Counted from the first letter of the stretch, positions 1-10,750 are shown. The stretch is 64,000 nt of DNA from Amblyomma americanum (GCF_052857255.1 NC_135504.1:139960121-140024120); one strand, 5' to 3'. The notes: generated by a model not told the origin, from the sequence alone. Numbers and translations are program-made.

Positions 1-3000
1 CATCTGGGAAGTAAATGAGGTTCCTCGGTCGGTAATGACGTAGGTCGGGGCGCCGTGCCGAAGTACGATCTGATGCACGAAGAAATCCGCAACCTCGGAC
101 GCTGTGCCACGGGGTAAGGCTTTGGCCTCGGCGTATCGAGTGAGGTAGTCTGTGGCAATGATGATGTACCGGTTGCCACCCGAGGACAAAGGGAACGGAC
201 CGAGAAGGTCAATGCCGACCTGATCGAATGGGGCGCGTGGTGGTGCAATAGGTTGGAGGAGTCCCGGAGGCTTGGCGGTCGGGGCCTTACGGCGCTGACA
301 TTGCCGACAGCTCTGCACATAGCGTTTGACAACAGTGGCGAGTTTGGGCCAGTAGAACAGCTGGCGGATTCTGGAAAGCGTGCGAGAGTATCCTAAATGG
401 CCAGAGGTTGGTTCGTCATGGCACGCAGAAAGTATTTCCTCCTGAAGTGTTGTCGGCACGACGAGGAGATACGCGCGCGAACTGGAACCAGGGTTCTTCT
501 TATAGAGCACGCCTCGTTGCAGGGAAAACGACGACAGGTGTCGAGAAAAACATTTAGGAACGGTGGCTGGCTGGCCTTCCAAATAATCGATGAGGGGTCG
601 TAGCACTGGATCGGCGCGTTGATGGGTTGAGAAATCAGAAGAATTGATAGCCCCAAGGAAACTGATGTCGTCGTCCGTGTCGGGGGTTGCGAGTTCGACA
701 GGCGCACGAGAGAGGGTGTCGGCGTCTTCATGCTTATGTCCGGACTTATAAACAATGGTGAGGTCAAACTCCTGCAGGCGAAGGCTCCATCGCGCCAGGC
801 GTCCAGACGGGTCACGCAGGTTGGTCAACCAACACAAGGAGTGGTGGTCAGTGACCACTTTGAAAGGGCGTCCATAAAGATAGGGGCGAAATTTCGCAGC
901 AGCCCAAATAATGGCGAGGCATTCTTTTTCTGTCGTCGAATAGTTCATCTCTGCGCGTGACAGAGCGCGGCTTGCATAAGCGATGACTCGTTCAACGCCA
1001 TCCTGGCGTTGCACGAGAACCGCGCCGAGGCCGATGTTGCTGGCGTCGGTGTGTATCTCAGTGTCACCTCGCTCATCAAAATGGGCAAGAACGGGCGGCG
1101 TTTGAAGTCGCAGGCGGAGCTCGGCGAAAGCCATTTCTTGCTCGTGGGACCAAACAAAAGGTGTGGTGTCACGGGTGAGACGAGTCAGCGGTTCTGCGAG
1201 GTCAGCGAAATTTTCGATAAAACGCCGATAGTAACTGCAGAGCCCTAGGAAGCGCCGAACAGCTTTCTTGTCACGTGGCAGTGGAAATTCCGCAACCGCG
1301 GCCAGCTTGTCGGGGTCGGGCTTCACGCCGGCGGCGCTGACGACATGGCCGAGAAATTTCAGCTCCTGGTAACCGAAGTGGCATTTTTGGGGCTTCAATG
1401 TCAGGTTAGCTGAACGAAGGGCTTCGAGGACCGTCCGCAGGCGATCAAGGTGTTGACTAAATGAGTCGGCGAAAACCACCACGTCGTCGAGATAGACTAG
1501 GCAACACTGCCATTTAAGACCAGAAAGGACAGTGTCCATCATCCGCTGAAATGTGGCAGGCGCAGAACAAAGACCGAAAGGTAGAACTTTAAATTCATAA
1601 AGGCCGTCGGGAGTGACAAAGGCCGTCTTCTCACGATCCCGCTCATCGACCTCAATTTGCCAGTAGCCACTTTTTAGGTCGATGGACGAAAAATAACGAG
1701 CGCGCCGAAGGCGGTCGAGAGAGTCGTCAATACGTGGCAATGGGTAAACGTCCTTCTTCGTGACTGCATTCAGCTTCCGGTAATCGACGCAGAAACGGAG
1801 GGTGCCGTCTTTCTTTTTAACGAGGACGACCGGCGAGGACCATGGGCTGTTGGAAGGCTGAATAACGTCATCTTCGAGCATCTCCTTAACTTGGGACTTA
1901 ATGACTTCGCGCTCTGTAGACGATACCCGATAGGGGTGTTGACGGATCGGGTGTACGTCATCGTACGTCACGATGTGGTGCTTGGCTATGGTAGTTTGAC
2001 GCACTTTCGACGAGGAGGCGAAACACTGTCTGAATTCGAGCAATAGTGCACACAGCTGCTCCCGTTGGCTGGTTGACAGCGCGGAGTTGACATCGAGGCT
2101 CTCGAGGGGAAAAGGAGGCTGCACTGGTTCTGAGGAGAAGCACTCGGAAACATCGGAGATGCGTTCGATAAAGGCTACGGAAGTGCCGCGAAAAAGATGC
2201 CGATGCTCGTGCGAAAAATTGGTAGCAAGTACCTGTGACTGGCCACTGTGAAGATGGATCAGACTGCGGGCCACGCACACGCCTTGCGTCAACAGTAATG
2301 ACAGGTTGGTTTCGGCGATGGCGTCACCGTCTTGAAATGATTCGCACTCAACCGTAATGAAGGCGCTGGTTCGAGGCGGCAGGGTGACTGTGTCCGTAGA
2401 AACTCGAAGTGTCTGGCTTGGTCGCGGCGCGTTGGGGAGGGCGACAGCACTCTCAGTTGAAAACGTGACCTTGTTATCGCGTAGGTCAATAATCGCCCCA
2501 TATTCACGCAGAAAGTCGACACCTAAGATGAGGTCGCGCGAACCGTTATTCAGAACAAGACAGCAGACGACAAATGTGGACTCCCGGATTTGAACTCGGG
2601 CGGTGCACATGCCGAGAGGTGCAATCAAATGACCGCCCGCAGTGCGAACGTGTGTGCCAGCCCATGGCGTGAGAACCTTTTTGAGGACGGCGGCGAGCTG
2701 GCTGCTTAAAATCGAATAATCAGCACCAGTATCTAATAACGCTCGAACGTGGCGACCATCCAGCATCACAGGTATGTCTAAGGAAAGCCGCTCACGAGAT
2801 GCAGGCTCCGGAGAGGATGATCGGGCACAGGCGTCGTTGTCTGCAGGCTGTGCCACCGGTAGTTCGTCGGCGTGGCGTGTGCTTTCTAATGGGGTCAGTA
2901 CGTCGGAAGTATCGGAGAATGCGGGCGTCTGAATCGGTGAGGCGCCGTCATGTGTCAGTGTCGATGTGTCGAAGCGAACGGGTACTGCGGACCTCGGAAC

Positions 3001-3291
3001 CGTCGAAGCGTCGTTATGTCGAGGGAGTGTCGCTGTGTCGGAGTGAATGGTGACCGCGGACTTCGGAACCCGCGAGGCGTCGGCATGTCGTGCCCGCGGC
3101 GATGGGGGGTCCCCCTCAGAACGACGTCCAGCGAGCCCACCCCCTAAGGTCGCTGGTTGCAGTTTTCCCGCCGTGGGCTGGGCGACCGGCCTTGCGCCGC
3201 CCGGGAAAAACTCGCGGTAGAAGGTGAAGGACGACTCCCGGGCGATGGGGATCGAGCCCGCTGGCGACGAGACTGTTGCCAACGTTGGTCT
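1..3291 (-). CDS. pol: Ty3/gypsy Pol polyprotein (protease-RT-RNase H-integrase), runs off left edge
   Basis: The frame is open for about 1,097 codons and has no stop before the window edge. In order it carries an aspartic protease with DTGAD (2719-2733); a reverse transcriptase with VLVKKKDGT fingers (about 1800-1830) and the catalytic YLDD box (1483-1494); RNase H starting at TDAS (1039-1050); and integrase with an HHCC zinc finger (H at 418 and 397, C at 307 and 298). The first integrase catalytic Asp is in GIDLLG (208-210) and the second in ITDRGTSF (28-30), 60 residues apart; the catalytic Glu lies outside the window. Pol overlaps the end of Gag by about 150 bases in the -1 frame, so it is probably made by -1 frameshifting and has no ATG of its own. 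It copies element RNA into DNA and integrates it. The lack of stops or frameshifts suggests a young copy. The domain calls are secure; current activity is inference. Confidence 0.93.
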
Positions 3292-3962
3292 TCAAGAAAA
3301 TCCGCGACGGCCCTGGGTCGTTCGCCATAGCGGGGTCGAGGAGAATCGGGGGGAAACCCTTCGAGGCCCAGACGGCGGTAGGGGCAGTGCCGATACAGGT
3401 GACCTGGTTCCCCGCAGTGAAAGCATAGGGGGCGTCTGTCGGATGTGCGCCACACGTCGGCTTTGCGCGCGGACGGTCGGGGAGCTTCCACGTACTGCAG
3501 CACGGGTGCAGGCGGCCCCGGCACTTCAGCAGGAGCCGGAACGAAGGACGCCGGTGCTGGAGCAGGGGACTGCAGGGCTTCGGCGTAGGTGAGACGACGG
3601 TCAGGCGCGAAAGGAGGAGGGGATGGACGAGCCTCACCGGCAGGTAAGGACGGCCGGAGCACTTGCTGCACCTCCTCGCGGACAAAGGTCGCCATGGAGC
3701 TTTGAGCTGTGGTAGGGGCCCCGTACAGCTGCCGGATTTCTTCGTGCACAATCGACCGTATGAGATCGCGTATCCGGGAGGCATCGGTGCCGTGGAACGG
3801 TAACTCGCTGGAAACGGAGGCGGCGGATACGGGTCGATCGTACGCGGATGCTCTTTGCTGAAGAACCCTCTCGATCGTGGAAGACTCAGTGAGGAACTCG
3901 GCGACAGTCTTCGGAGGGCTGCGGACAAGGCCGGCAAAAAGTTGCTCCTTGACGCCACTGGC
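3144..3962 (-). CDS. gag: Ty3/gypsy Gag, C-terminal part with zinc knuckle
   Basis: Gag packages element RNA. This part starts with a capsid-end segment (GVKEQLFAGLVR), then a Pro/Ala/Arg-rich linker, one CCHC knuckle (CFHCGEPGHLYRHC) and an Arg/Ser/Pro-rich basic tail. It stops at 3144-3146, inside the start of the Pol frame. The frame stays open to 4202, but upstream of about 3983 the protein no longer resembles Gag because the DNA there is inverted; the N-terminal Gag sequence is on the plus strand at 4253-4686. The copy is therefore broken by an inversion, not by point mutation. Family assignment is secure; whether any product is made is unknown. Confidence 0.85.
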   Translation of the reverse strand, partial: ASGVKEQLFAGLVRSPPKTVAEFLTESSTIERVLQQRASAYDRPVSAASVSSELPFHGTDASRIRDLIRSIVHEEIRQLYGAPTTAQSSMATFVREEVQQVLRPSLPAGEARPSPPPFAPDRRLTYAEALQSPAPAPASFVPAPAEVPGPPAPVLQYVEAPRPSARKADVWRTSDRRPLCFHCGEPGHLYRHCPYRRLGLEGFPPDSPRPRYGERPRAVADFLEDQRWQQSRRQRARSPSPGSRPSPSTASFSRAAQGRSPSPRRENCNQRP

Positions 3963-3983
3963 GCCAGGTGGCGTTCGTGGCGC

Positions 3984-4252
3984 TCGGAAAGAAGACGACG
4001 CTCGTGGTGCTCTCGTTTTGAAAGACGTTGAAGTTCGCCGTCTCGCCAACTGAAGGACGTGCTGCCGAGCCCTGCCTTCTAACAGGTCCTCTCTTGTCAC
4101 CAACACCGTGACAAATCTGGTGGAGGTCGGATCGATCTCATGTCCCGTACCCCAACCGTTAGTCGGAGCTCCAGTCCAATTCCCGTCACGACGCCTGTTC
4201 ACCGTACTCGCCGCCGGATTCGAGGCTTACCCCCGAGCCTGTTCCATCCGGT
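3984..4252 (+). other. Retroelement 5' leader, possibly with LTR end and primer site
   Basis: No convincing frame is present. It lies directly upstream of the Gag start and reads like a gypsy leader. A TGGTGGAGGTCGG stretch at 4118-4130 begins with the TGG expected of a tRNA primer site, but no LTR edge can be placed without a second copy. It is part of the inverted segment. Confidence 0.4.
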
Positions 4253-4686
4253 ATGTCCACGGAGCAACCTGCCTTGAGCATCCCAATGCCTGGGGCGTCG
4301 ACACCCTACTTCACGCTCCAGAACCCCCGCATCCCGAAGTCCTTCCACGGCGACATCTTTGAAGACGTGGAAGACTGGTTGCAGCACTACGAGCGCGTTG
4401 CCGCATTCAACCAGTGGGATGACGCCGCCCAGCTCCGGAACGTCTACTTTAGCCTGGAGGACGGCGCTCGGATTTGGTTCGAGAACCGCGAAGATCAGCT
4501 GGTCTCTTGGAGTGAGTTCCGGCGTCGGCTCCTAGACACATACGGCAGCTCGGATCGTCGCGAACGGGCAGAACGCGCTCTGCAATCTCGCGTTCAGCTG
4601 CCCAATGAAAATGTTGCAGCGTATGTCGAGGACATGACGCGCCTTTTCAGACGCGCGGACCCTGCAATGCCCGAGGACAAAAAACT
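4253..4686 (+). pseudogene. gag: Ty3/gypsy Gag, N-terminal (capsid) part, inverted
   Basis: It starts at a true ATG (MSTEQPAL). The protein carries the retrotransposon Gag capsid pattern: FHGDIFEDVEDWLQHYERVA, then YFSLEDGARIWFENRE, then the late-Gag stretch ending near PAMPEDKKLRH. It matches the plus-strand Gag start at 48822 in layout (DVEDWLTSYERV). The Gag match stops at the 21-bp inverted repeat, after which the frame runs into LINE sequence and ends at 4825. It is the missing first part of the minus-strand Gag on its left, so the protein is interrupted and presumably non-functional. Confidence 0.8.
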
Positions 4687-4707
4687 GCGCCACGAACGCC
4701 ACCTGGC

Positions 4708-5746
4708 AATATTTAATGAGGAGTGCGGCGAGCAAAGAATACAGGAGTTCGTGCTAAATGTAGTGAATGAGTACAAGTATCTTGGGGTGTGGATAAATAA
4801 CTGCTTAGTATCTGACAGAGGATGAAATATATTTAATGAATAACGCTAGTAGGAATGCAGCTGTGATGAAAAATAGGGCAGTGTGGAATTACAATGGGTA
4901 TGAGGTGGTAAGAGGGAACTGGAAAGGGGTGATGGTCCCTAGCCTGACCTTCGGTAATGCGGTCCTGTGTATGAGGACAGATGTTCAAGCAGGGCTAGAA
5001 ATTAAACAACGGGGAGTAGGGAGGTTAGCTTTGGGAGCACATGGAAATACACCAAATCAGGGGGTACAGGGAGATATGGGATGGACGTCTTTCGAGAGGA
5101 GAGGCTAGAAGTAAGATAGCATTTGAGGAGCGATTGAGAAAAATGGAGGAAAAGCAGTAGGCTAGGAAAGTTTTCAGATACCTGTATAAAAGAATGTTGA
5201 CAAGAAATGGAGAAAGCGAACTAGAAAATTGACAATCAAATATCTGGACAGCAGTAAGGGGGCAATTCAGCAGTTATCGGTTAAGAAAAAGGTTAAAGAA
5301 ACAGAGAGAGCTTTGTGGAAAACAGGGATGCTGACGAAATCGGCGCTGGGAACATACCGGACCATTAAACAGGAAATTGTTAAAGAAAGTATCTATGATA
5401 ATTGTAGGGGAAGCTCTTTGTTGTTTGAGGCCAGGACTGGAGTTTTGCGGACTAAGACGTATAGAGTCAGGTACCATGAGATAGACACTTTGTGCATTGC
5501 TTGCGGAGAGGAGGAGGAAACGGCTGAACACTTGATACTTTTCTGTAAAGGGCTTCACCCTACAGTGGAATGCAGCGGGGCTGACTTACCCAAGGCATTG
5601 GGGTTTAGGGATAGTGAAGGGAAAGTGGAATTTAAGAGGTTAGAAGTAACCAAGCGAAGGTTATCTGATTGGTTTTTAAAAGCAAAACAGGAGTAAACCA
5701 CCGCCCGATTTAAAGGGTTCAGCCGTATCCATCCATCCATCATCTG
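4708..5746 (+). mobile_element. LINE family A, copy 1: 3' fragment with ATCC tail
   Basis: This is a 5'-truncated non-LTR retrotransposon. It starts in the RT thumb (EYKYLGVWIN, about 4770-4800) and continues through a region conserved with the next copy (WNYNGYEVVRG, VPSLTFGNAVLCMR, VGRLALGAHGN). The C-terminal domain has a zinc-finger pattern (CIACGEEEETAEHLILFC). After the stop a short 3' UTR (CCACCGCCCGATT...) ends in three or four ATCC units. Stops between 4826 and 5228 break the frame. The clade is not certain. Confidence 0.8.
5229..5696 (+). pseudogene. LINE family A ORF2 C-terminal domain
   Basis: This is the longest surviving frame of copy 1, open to its natural stop. Its N-terminal half is basic and helical (YLDSSKGAIQQLSVKKKVKE). 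Its C-terminal half has a Cys/His cluster (CX2C, then H and C in EEETAEHLILFC) as in the C-terminal zinc finger of several LINE clades, where it helps bind RNA or DNA. It ends KRRLSDWFLKAKQE. The upstream frame is broken by stops and the RT core is absent, so this is a dead fragment. Copy 2 (6680-7048) repeats it closely. Confidence 0.75.
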
Positions 5747-5961
5747 GATCTAAGAGGGATCTGAAAAGGGGGGATGGTTCCTAGTCTGACTTTCGGCAAT
5801 GCGGTCCTGTGCTTGAGACAAGGTGTTCAAGCAACGTAAGAAATCAAACAACGCGGCGTAGGTGGGCTAGCTATGGGAGCGCATGGCAATGCACGAAATC
5901 AGGGGGTATAGGATGATATGGATGGACGACGTTCGAGAACAGAGAAGCTAGCAGTAAGATA

Positions 5962-6460
5962 GCATTTCATTTCATTTCATTTTTATTTCCTTAGATATCC
6001 ACTGTAGGGGGTTTTTATAACAGAGGTGGGGTTAACATGAGGAAGCAAACATTCTTTCATGATGACAGGTGGGATGTAATTTTCTTCGGGGAAGGTTAAT
6101 GGACCGGTGATGGCTGCAATTTCATGGGGAAGGTCGTTCCAGTTGCTTGCTGTTCGGAGGAAAAATGACTAGGGAAATATAGTCGTACGGGCACGTTGGC
6201 GTAAAACTTTCAGCGGATTACCAATGCGGTGAGGCGTGCGTGATGGCGGTGCGCAGATGTATGGCTGCTGTTTGAGATGAGAATTATAAAATTTCTGAAA
6301 TAGGCACTGGCTAGAAATACGGCGACGGAGGAAAAAACTATAACTGGCACTGTAGCTTGAGAGATAAAACACTAATATAGGATGAGTATGAGCGGTGAAT
6401 GAAACGGGCGGCTCTGTTTTGCACGGCTTCTAATGAATAAATGAGGTAAGATTGCTGTGG
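5962..6460 (-). mobile_element. CR1/L2-like LINE 3' end inserted in LINE A copy 2
   Basis: Read on the minus strand, this encodes the CR1-like C-terminal signature: LEAVQNRAARFI near 6440, then NWNDLPHEI near 6140, ending SGYLRK at about 5990. It finishes in an AAATG-type tail (seen as ATTTC repeats at 5964-5985 on the plus strand). A frame change near 6170 breaks it. It interrupts LINE A homology precisely, so it arrived later than LINE A copy 2. Confidence 0.75.
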
Positions 6461-6679
6461 ATTTCAGACGGCGGATGCGTACGATTGAGAAAAATGGGGA
6501 AAAGCAGTGGGCTAGTAAGGCTTTCAGATGCCTGTATATAAGGAATGTTGACACGAAATTGAGAAAGCGTAAAAGAAAATTGACAAGCAAATATCTGGAC
6601 AGCAGTAGGGGGCAAATCAGCAATTATAGCTTAAGAAAAAGGCTAAAGAAACACAGAGAGATCTCTGTAGAAAAAACGG

Positions 6680-7048
6680 ATGCTGACGAAATCGGCACTG
6701 GGAACATACAGGATCTGTAAGCAGGAAATTGCCAAAGAAAATACTTATAATAATTGTAGTGGAAGCTCTTTGTTGATTGAGGCCAGGACGGGAGTTTTGC
6801 GGACAAAGACGTATAGAGTCAGGTACCACGAGAGAGACACGTTGTGCGGTGCTTATGGAGAGCAGGAGGAAATGGCTGAACACTTGATACTTTTCTACAA
6901 AGGGCTTCACTCTACAGTGGAAAGCAGTGGGGCCGATTTATTGAAAGCGTTGGGGTTTAAGGACAGTGAGGGAAAAGTCGATTTTAAGCGGGTAGAATTA
7001 ACCAAGCGAAGGCTATCTGATTGGTGGCTAAAATCAAGACAAGAGTAA
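6680..7048 (+). pseudogene. LINE family A ORF2 C-terminal domain, copy 2
   Basis: This matches the copy 1 C-terminal frame from MLTKSALGTYR to the stop. The zinc-finger cluster is damaged: the first Cys pair of copy 1 (CIACGEEEE) reads CGAYGEQEE here and the final FC is FY, so several metal ligands are lost. No catalytic domain is present. It is a dead fragment of the same family, more decayed than copy 1. Confidence 0.75.
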
Positions 7049-7108
7049 AATTTCACAAGTCATGGCTAAGTGGCTTGAACCACCGCCCGATTAAAAGGGT
7101 TCAACCTT

Positions 7109-7432
7109 ATCCATCCATCCATCCATCCATCCATCCATCCATCCATCCATCCATCCATCCATCCATCCATCCATCCATCCATCCATCCATCCATCCATCC
7201 ATCCATCCATCCATCCATCCATCCATCCATCCATCCATCCATCCATCCATCCATCCATCCATCCATCCATCCATCCATCCATCCATCCATCCATCCATCC
7301 ATCCATCCATCCATCCATCCGTCCGTCCGTCCGTCCGTCCGTCCGTCCGTCCGTCCGTCCGTCCGTCCGTCCATCCATCCATCCATCCATCCATCCATCC
7401 ATCCATCCATCCATCCATCCATCCATCCATCC
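7109..7432 (+). repeat. ATCC tetranucleotide repeat with an internal GTCC block
   Basis: About 81 near-perfect 4-bp units occupy 324 bp. Units are ATCC except for 13 consecutive GTCC units at 7321-7372. It starts exactly at the 3' end of LINE A copy 2, so it is an expanded LINE tail. All long frames across it (IHPS or WMDG repeats) are artefacts of the repeat. Confidence 0.97.
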
Positions 7433-7639
7433 GCAATTAATCAATAAATCAATCTATCAACCAACCAAACAATCAATCAATCAATCATGGCAGTCAGTTG
7501 AATAGAATGCAATTGTGATAAGCCACATTTCAAAAATGGCATGCTCATAATTACCCATGAACGCACCAGTATACAATGGCACTTCACGAAAACAAAGGCC
7601 GCAACCCATTGACTAGGTTCACTTTATTCAGTTCGAACC

Positions 7640-7735
7640 AACAAGCCTTCGTAGGGCGCGTGTTGTGTCTGTGCTCACCAAGCAACCTGGAAGGCCTGGG
7701 TACGATTATCCGCATCTGCACAATATTTTTTATTT
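7640..7735 (+). mobile_element. tRNA-headed SINE remnant, family A
   Basis: A B-box-like GGGTACGATTA (7698-7708) is followed about 25 bases later by an A/T stretch ATTTTTTATTT. The same arrangement, B-box variant GGGTACGATTGC then AATTTTTTTTATTT, occurs on the opposite strand at 30723-30812. The A-box is not convincing. No target duplication could be fixed. Confidence 0.45.
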
Positions 7736-7999
7736 GAAGACTCTCGTGTGACAACGCCGCCGTCGCCAAAGCTTAAATCGCCTTTTCTGCGACGCGAGCT
7801 TCATAACACTGTCGTTTTTAAAAGCCAAGCCAGTGCATAATTGTCGCTGCGAACGTCAATCGTTCAGTGAACATCTCAACCGCACCACGCACGAAGCCCG
7901 GAGGAAGTTAGCTGAAGGAGGTAGAGGGAAATATAGGCAGTGGTGGAGACTTCGAGGACATCGCTCTCTGGCTACGCAGTGAAAAGTACGAGATCGCTT
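7736..7999. other. No recognised feature
   Basis: I see no coding pattern, repeat or known element here. It lies between the SINE remnant and the first traces of a decayed gypsy element. Confidence 0.5.
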
Positions 8000-10750
8000 C
8001 CAGCTTAGTGGCCTGCGTCTCTGAAAGTCTTGAGACTGAGACCACGGCCGGCAGCTCTTATGCTCTCTCAAGGCATGCGCAGCGCTCTGCCAGCACTAAC
8101 CACCCGCCGAGTCAACCGCGGGGCTTAAGCAGTCCCCAATGCTTCAGCAATCGCTACGGAGGAAAAGAGGTTTCTGGAGTACCCCCAACCAGCGCAGCCC
8201 ACCTTGCGCTCATTGCGTTGAGGCCGGCTGCATCTTACGACCCTGCCATAGCAAGGAATCGACCTCCTTGGCTTCCCCTACGAGGCACGGCCACAACATG
8301 CTTGCCACGGACTTCGCGAGGTAGAAGAGCGCATGCGTGACATCGAATCTACACCAAGCCGCTAATGGAGGTCTATTTCGCCGTCAGCTGCCCGTATTGC
8401 TTCACCACACGGAAAAAAACCAGTCGTTTTGCTATCTACGTTCCGCAGCCTGCGTCGGGGAAACAGACAGCAACATTTGGAGGAGATGTTGCTCACGAGA
8501 GAAACGTCAAAGGTCCTCCACCTACCATGCTAGGTGAAGACTCCGCACACACTAGGCCGAAGCCGCAAATAAATACAAACTTAACCACGACGTGGCCAGA
8601 CTTCAGAATGACGGCGCCGCCCTGCGCAATAATAAGCACGTACCGTTGCCAAAATCACAGCACCCGAAATAGTTGAGAACGAACTCCAAGGTAGGTCCAC
8701 TTGCAACAAGAATACACGAACCGCAGACTTTTAAGTATCTCTTGACGGTCCCGCGGTAACGGCGTTAGTGTACAAAGGAGCGGACTGCTCTATTGTCGGT
8801 GTAATTTGCGGCAGAGCAAAAGCACCTGACCACCACTTGGGCTGGCCCACATATGTCCACCTCTGGAGGCCGGCTTGTTTAACCATCGAGATAATGTGCC
8901 AAACGAGGAAATGTGATCAGATATACTTACTCCTGCATCAGTGTTCCCGAGACGTGATAGGAGCATTGGACTGCTTAACTTAGCAGCGATCGATCACTGA
9001 GCATAAATTGAAGTACATAAAGTTTTCGCCGATGATGACAACACCGGAGCGTCACGTCGCCCTCACCGTGCTCGGTTAAGAAGTGAGTGGCCGATTGCGG
9101 TCAATGGTCATCGTCCCTGTGGGTGACGGTATTATTGAGAATATCGAAGAAATCATTGCGCTGCTCTGGCTCTAAAAGTTGCTCTTTGGTGCAGGACAGC
9201 ATTGCTAGAGCGATCACCCGTTTCCGAAATCAGCAAGCCGAGGTGCTGATGAAAAACGTCATGAAAGATTACTGGCACCTGAGTAAACCACTGATGATTG
9301 TTTTTGAGACGAACAATCCGACACTCGGCGCGCATTCGCCTCTCCGCAGCACACTGACCGAACCAAGAGAAATCCCCCGGCTTTGACACTGAGCCAGCAC
9401 AGCGCCGGAAAACAAGACACGATACGCAGTCATCTTTAAAGTTAGAACGAGTTCTTTCCAGCGTACTAATAGGTCCCACAAATTCGGTTTGCAGAACACC
9501 TGAAGGGTCCAAAGAACACTCAGAACTTCTGCGACGAACCCTATATAGTGTGCAACTGTGAGAGCGACAAGCCATCCGCGCCCAAGTGGAAGACGTGCTT
9601 CGTCACGACACTATACAACACCTAATAGGCCCTGGATAATATTTGTTGTTTTGGTAAGGAAGAAAGACGGCACATTTCAGTTCCGCCGTCGATTACCGGC
9701 GACTGGACAAAGTAGCGTAGATGTACGTACGTCTATACGCCATTCCTGAGGTAAACGATACACTAGAGCGACTCTGCCAGGAGAAGCACTTTTCTTGAGC
9801 TGTTACTTGCAAACTGAAGACGGTGAAAATATCCAGGAAAGACACGCTGCATCACTCCGGACGGCCTATACGAGTCCGAGGTCTTGTCATTTGGGCTTCT
9901 TTCCGCACCAGCAACTTTTCAGCGATTAGCGGACGTTATGTGATTAGGTCTCAAACGACAGGCGCACGTGCCTCGTGTATCTGGACCACACTATAGTCTT
10001 CGTGGTGAGTTCGACAAACACCTGCAGAGGCTAAGGCAGTACTGGACGCAATGAGGACCCTGAAGCTTGAGAAAAGTCACTCATCCTACCAGGAGCTGCT
10101 GTTACTCAACCAGATCATCAGCAAGGAAGGCTTGAACCCACGGCAGAGTCACTGTTGCGCAGTTTCCGCTGGCTGCTGGCAAGAAACTTGTCTATGGAGT
10201 TCTATAATTGTGCTCTTATTACTGACGATTTGTCAAGACCTTTTCACTCATCGCCAGTGCTCTCACTCAGTTCACAAACGCTCATGTGTCATTCAAATGG
10301 GAAGCGCCAAGAGCCTTCGGAGTACGTCAGCGTCGCTTGCAGGCTCTCCCAGTCTTAGCGCGGTTTACACGCGGAGACAAATTCACACCGACGAAATCAG
10401 CCTGGGCCTACGTGACGATCTCGTTCAACAAAATGTCGAGCTTGAAAACATAATCGCGTATGCAAGCCTTTCCGTGTCAGGGGCTATGGCTAGCAGTTCG
10501 ACGGCTGAGACGGATTGCATTCTGAGCATTTGGGGGACAGCGAAATTTCGCCCTTACATGTACCAATGACTTTTCAGTGTTGTCCGCGACCACCACACAC
10601 TGTGCTCGATTAACAATTTCATGAAGCCGTCAGGCCGCGTCTCTCGACGCTGCCTGCATCTTCGATTGCTCGACGTCACTGTTGTCTGCAAGTCTGTGCG
10701 GAAGCACTCCGACGCAGACTGCCTGCCACCAGGAGGTTTATCACAGCGAT
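8000..10750 (+). pseudogene. Heavily decayed Ty3/gypsy gag-pol
   Basis: Pieces of a gypsy polyprotein appear in order but in shifting frames with many stops. They are a Gag knuckle remnant (8205-8246) with CX2CX4CX4C, where the third ligand His has become Cys; RT fingers RKKDGTFQFRRR (about 9654-9690); the LYESEVLSFGL/SAPATFQR block (about 9868-9930); and an RNase H region near 10440-10740 with YASLSVSG, TAETDCIL, TAKFRPYMY, VRDHHTLC and KSVRKHSDADCLP. Neither the protease nor a YLDD box could be found. No LTR was recognised. It is far older than the other gypsy copies in the window. Confidence 0.7.

Larger units (their letters stand above)
3963..4707. other. 703-bp inverted segment bounded by 21-bp inverted repeats
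   Basis: Bases 3963-3983 and 4687-4707 are perfect reverse complements of each other (21 bp). The sequence between them carries a retroelement leader and the start of gag in plus orientation, while the rest of the same kind of element lies in minus orientation to the left. The left boundary also sits in a compact palindrome (CGCCAC 3953-3958 with GTGGCG 3977-3982; CGCCA 3962-3966 with TGGCG 3969-3973). The simplest reading is an inversion with staggered, filled-in breaks. An assembly artefact, or a second independent insertion, cannot be excluded from one sequence. Confidence 0.65.
5747..7108 (+). mobile_element. LINE family A, copy 2: 3' fragment, split by a CR1-like insertion
   Basis: Homology to copy 1 resumes at about 5768 (GATGGTTCCTAGTCTGAC, equivalent to about 4931 in copy 1) and runs to AGTAAGATAGCATTT at about 5965. 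It continues after an insertion from about 6470 (ATTGAGAAAAATGGGG) to the same 3' end. The copy then leads directly into the large ATCC repeat. Its order after copy 1's short ATCC tail suggests a tandem arrangement or insertion into the tail of copy 1. Confidence 0.75.

Noticed and set aside
3116..3958. 280-residue minus-strand frame overlapping Gag
   Set aside because: Out of frame with both Gag (zinc knuckle) and Pol (protease); Pro/Ser-rich shadow translation.
7109..7432. CRISPR-like array
   Set aside because: There are no spacers; a 4-bp tandem repeat only.
7021..7444. Long frames of IHPS, WMDG and similar repeats on both strands
   Set aside because: Pure translation of the ATCC/GTCC tetranucleotide repeat; open in every frame because it has no stop-forming unit.
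7697..7710. tRNA gene near the B-box-like motif
   Set aside because: No A box at the right distance and no acceptor stem pairing.
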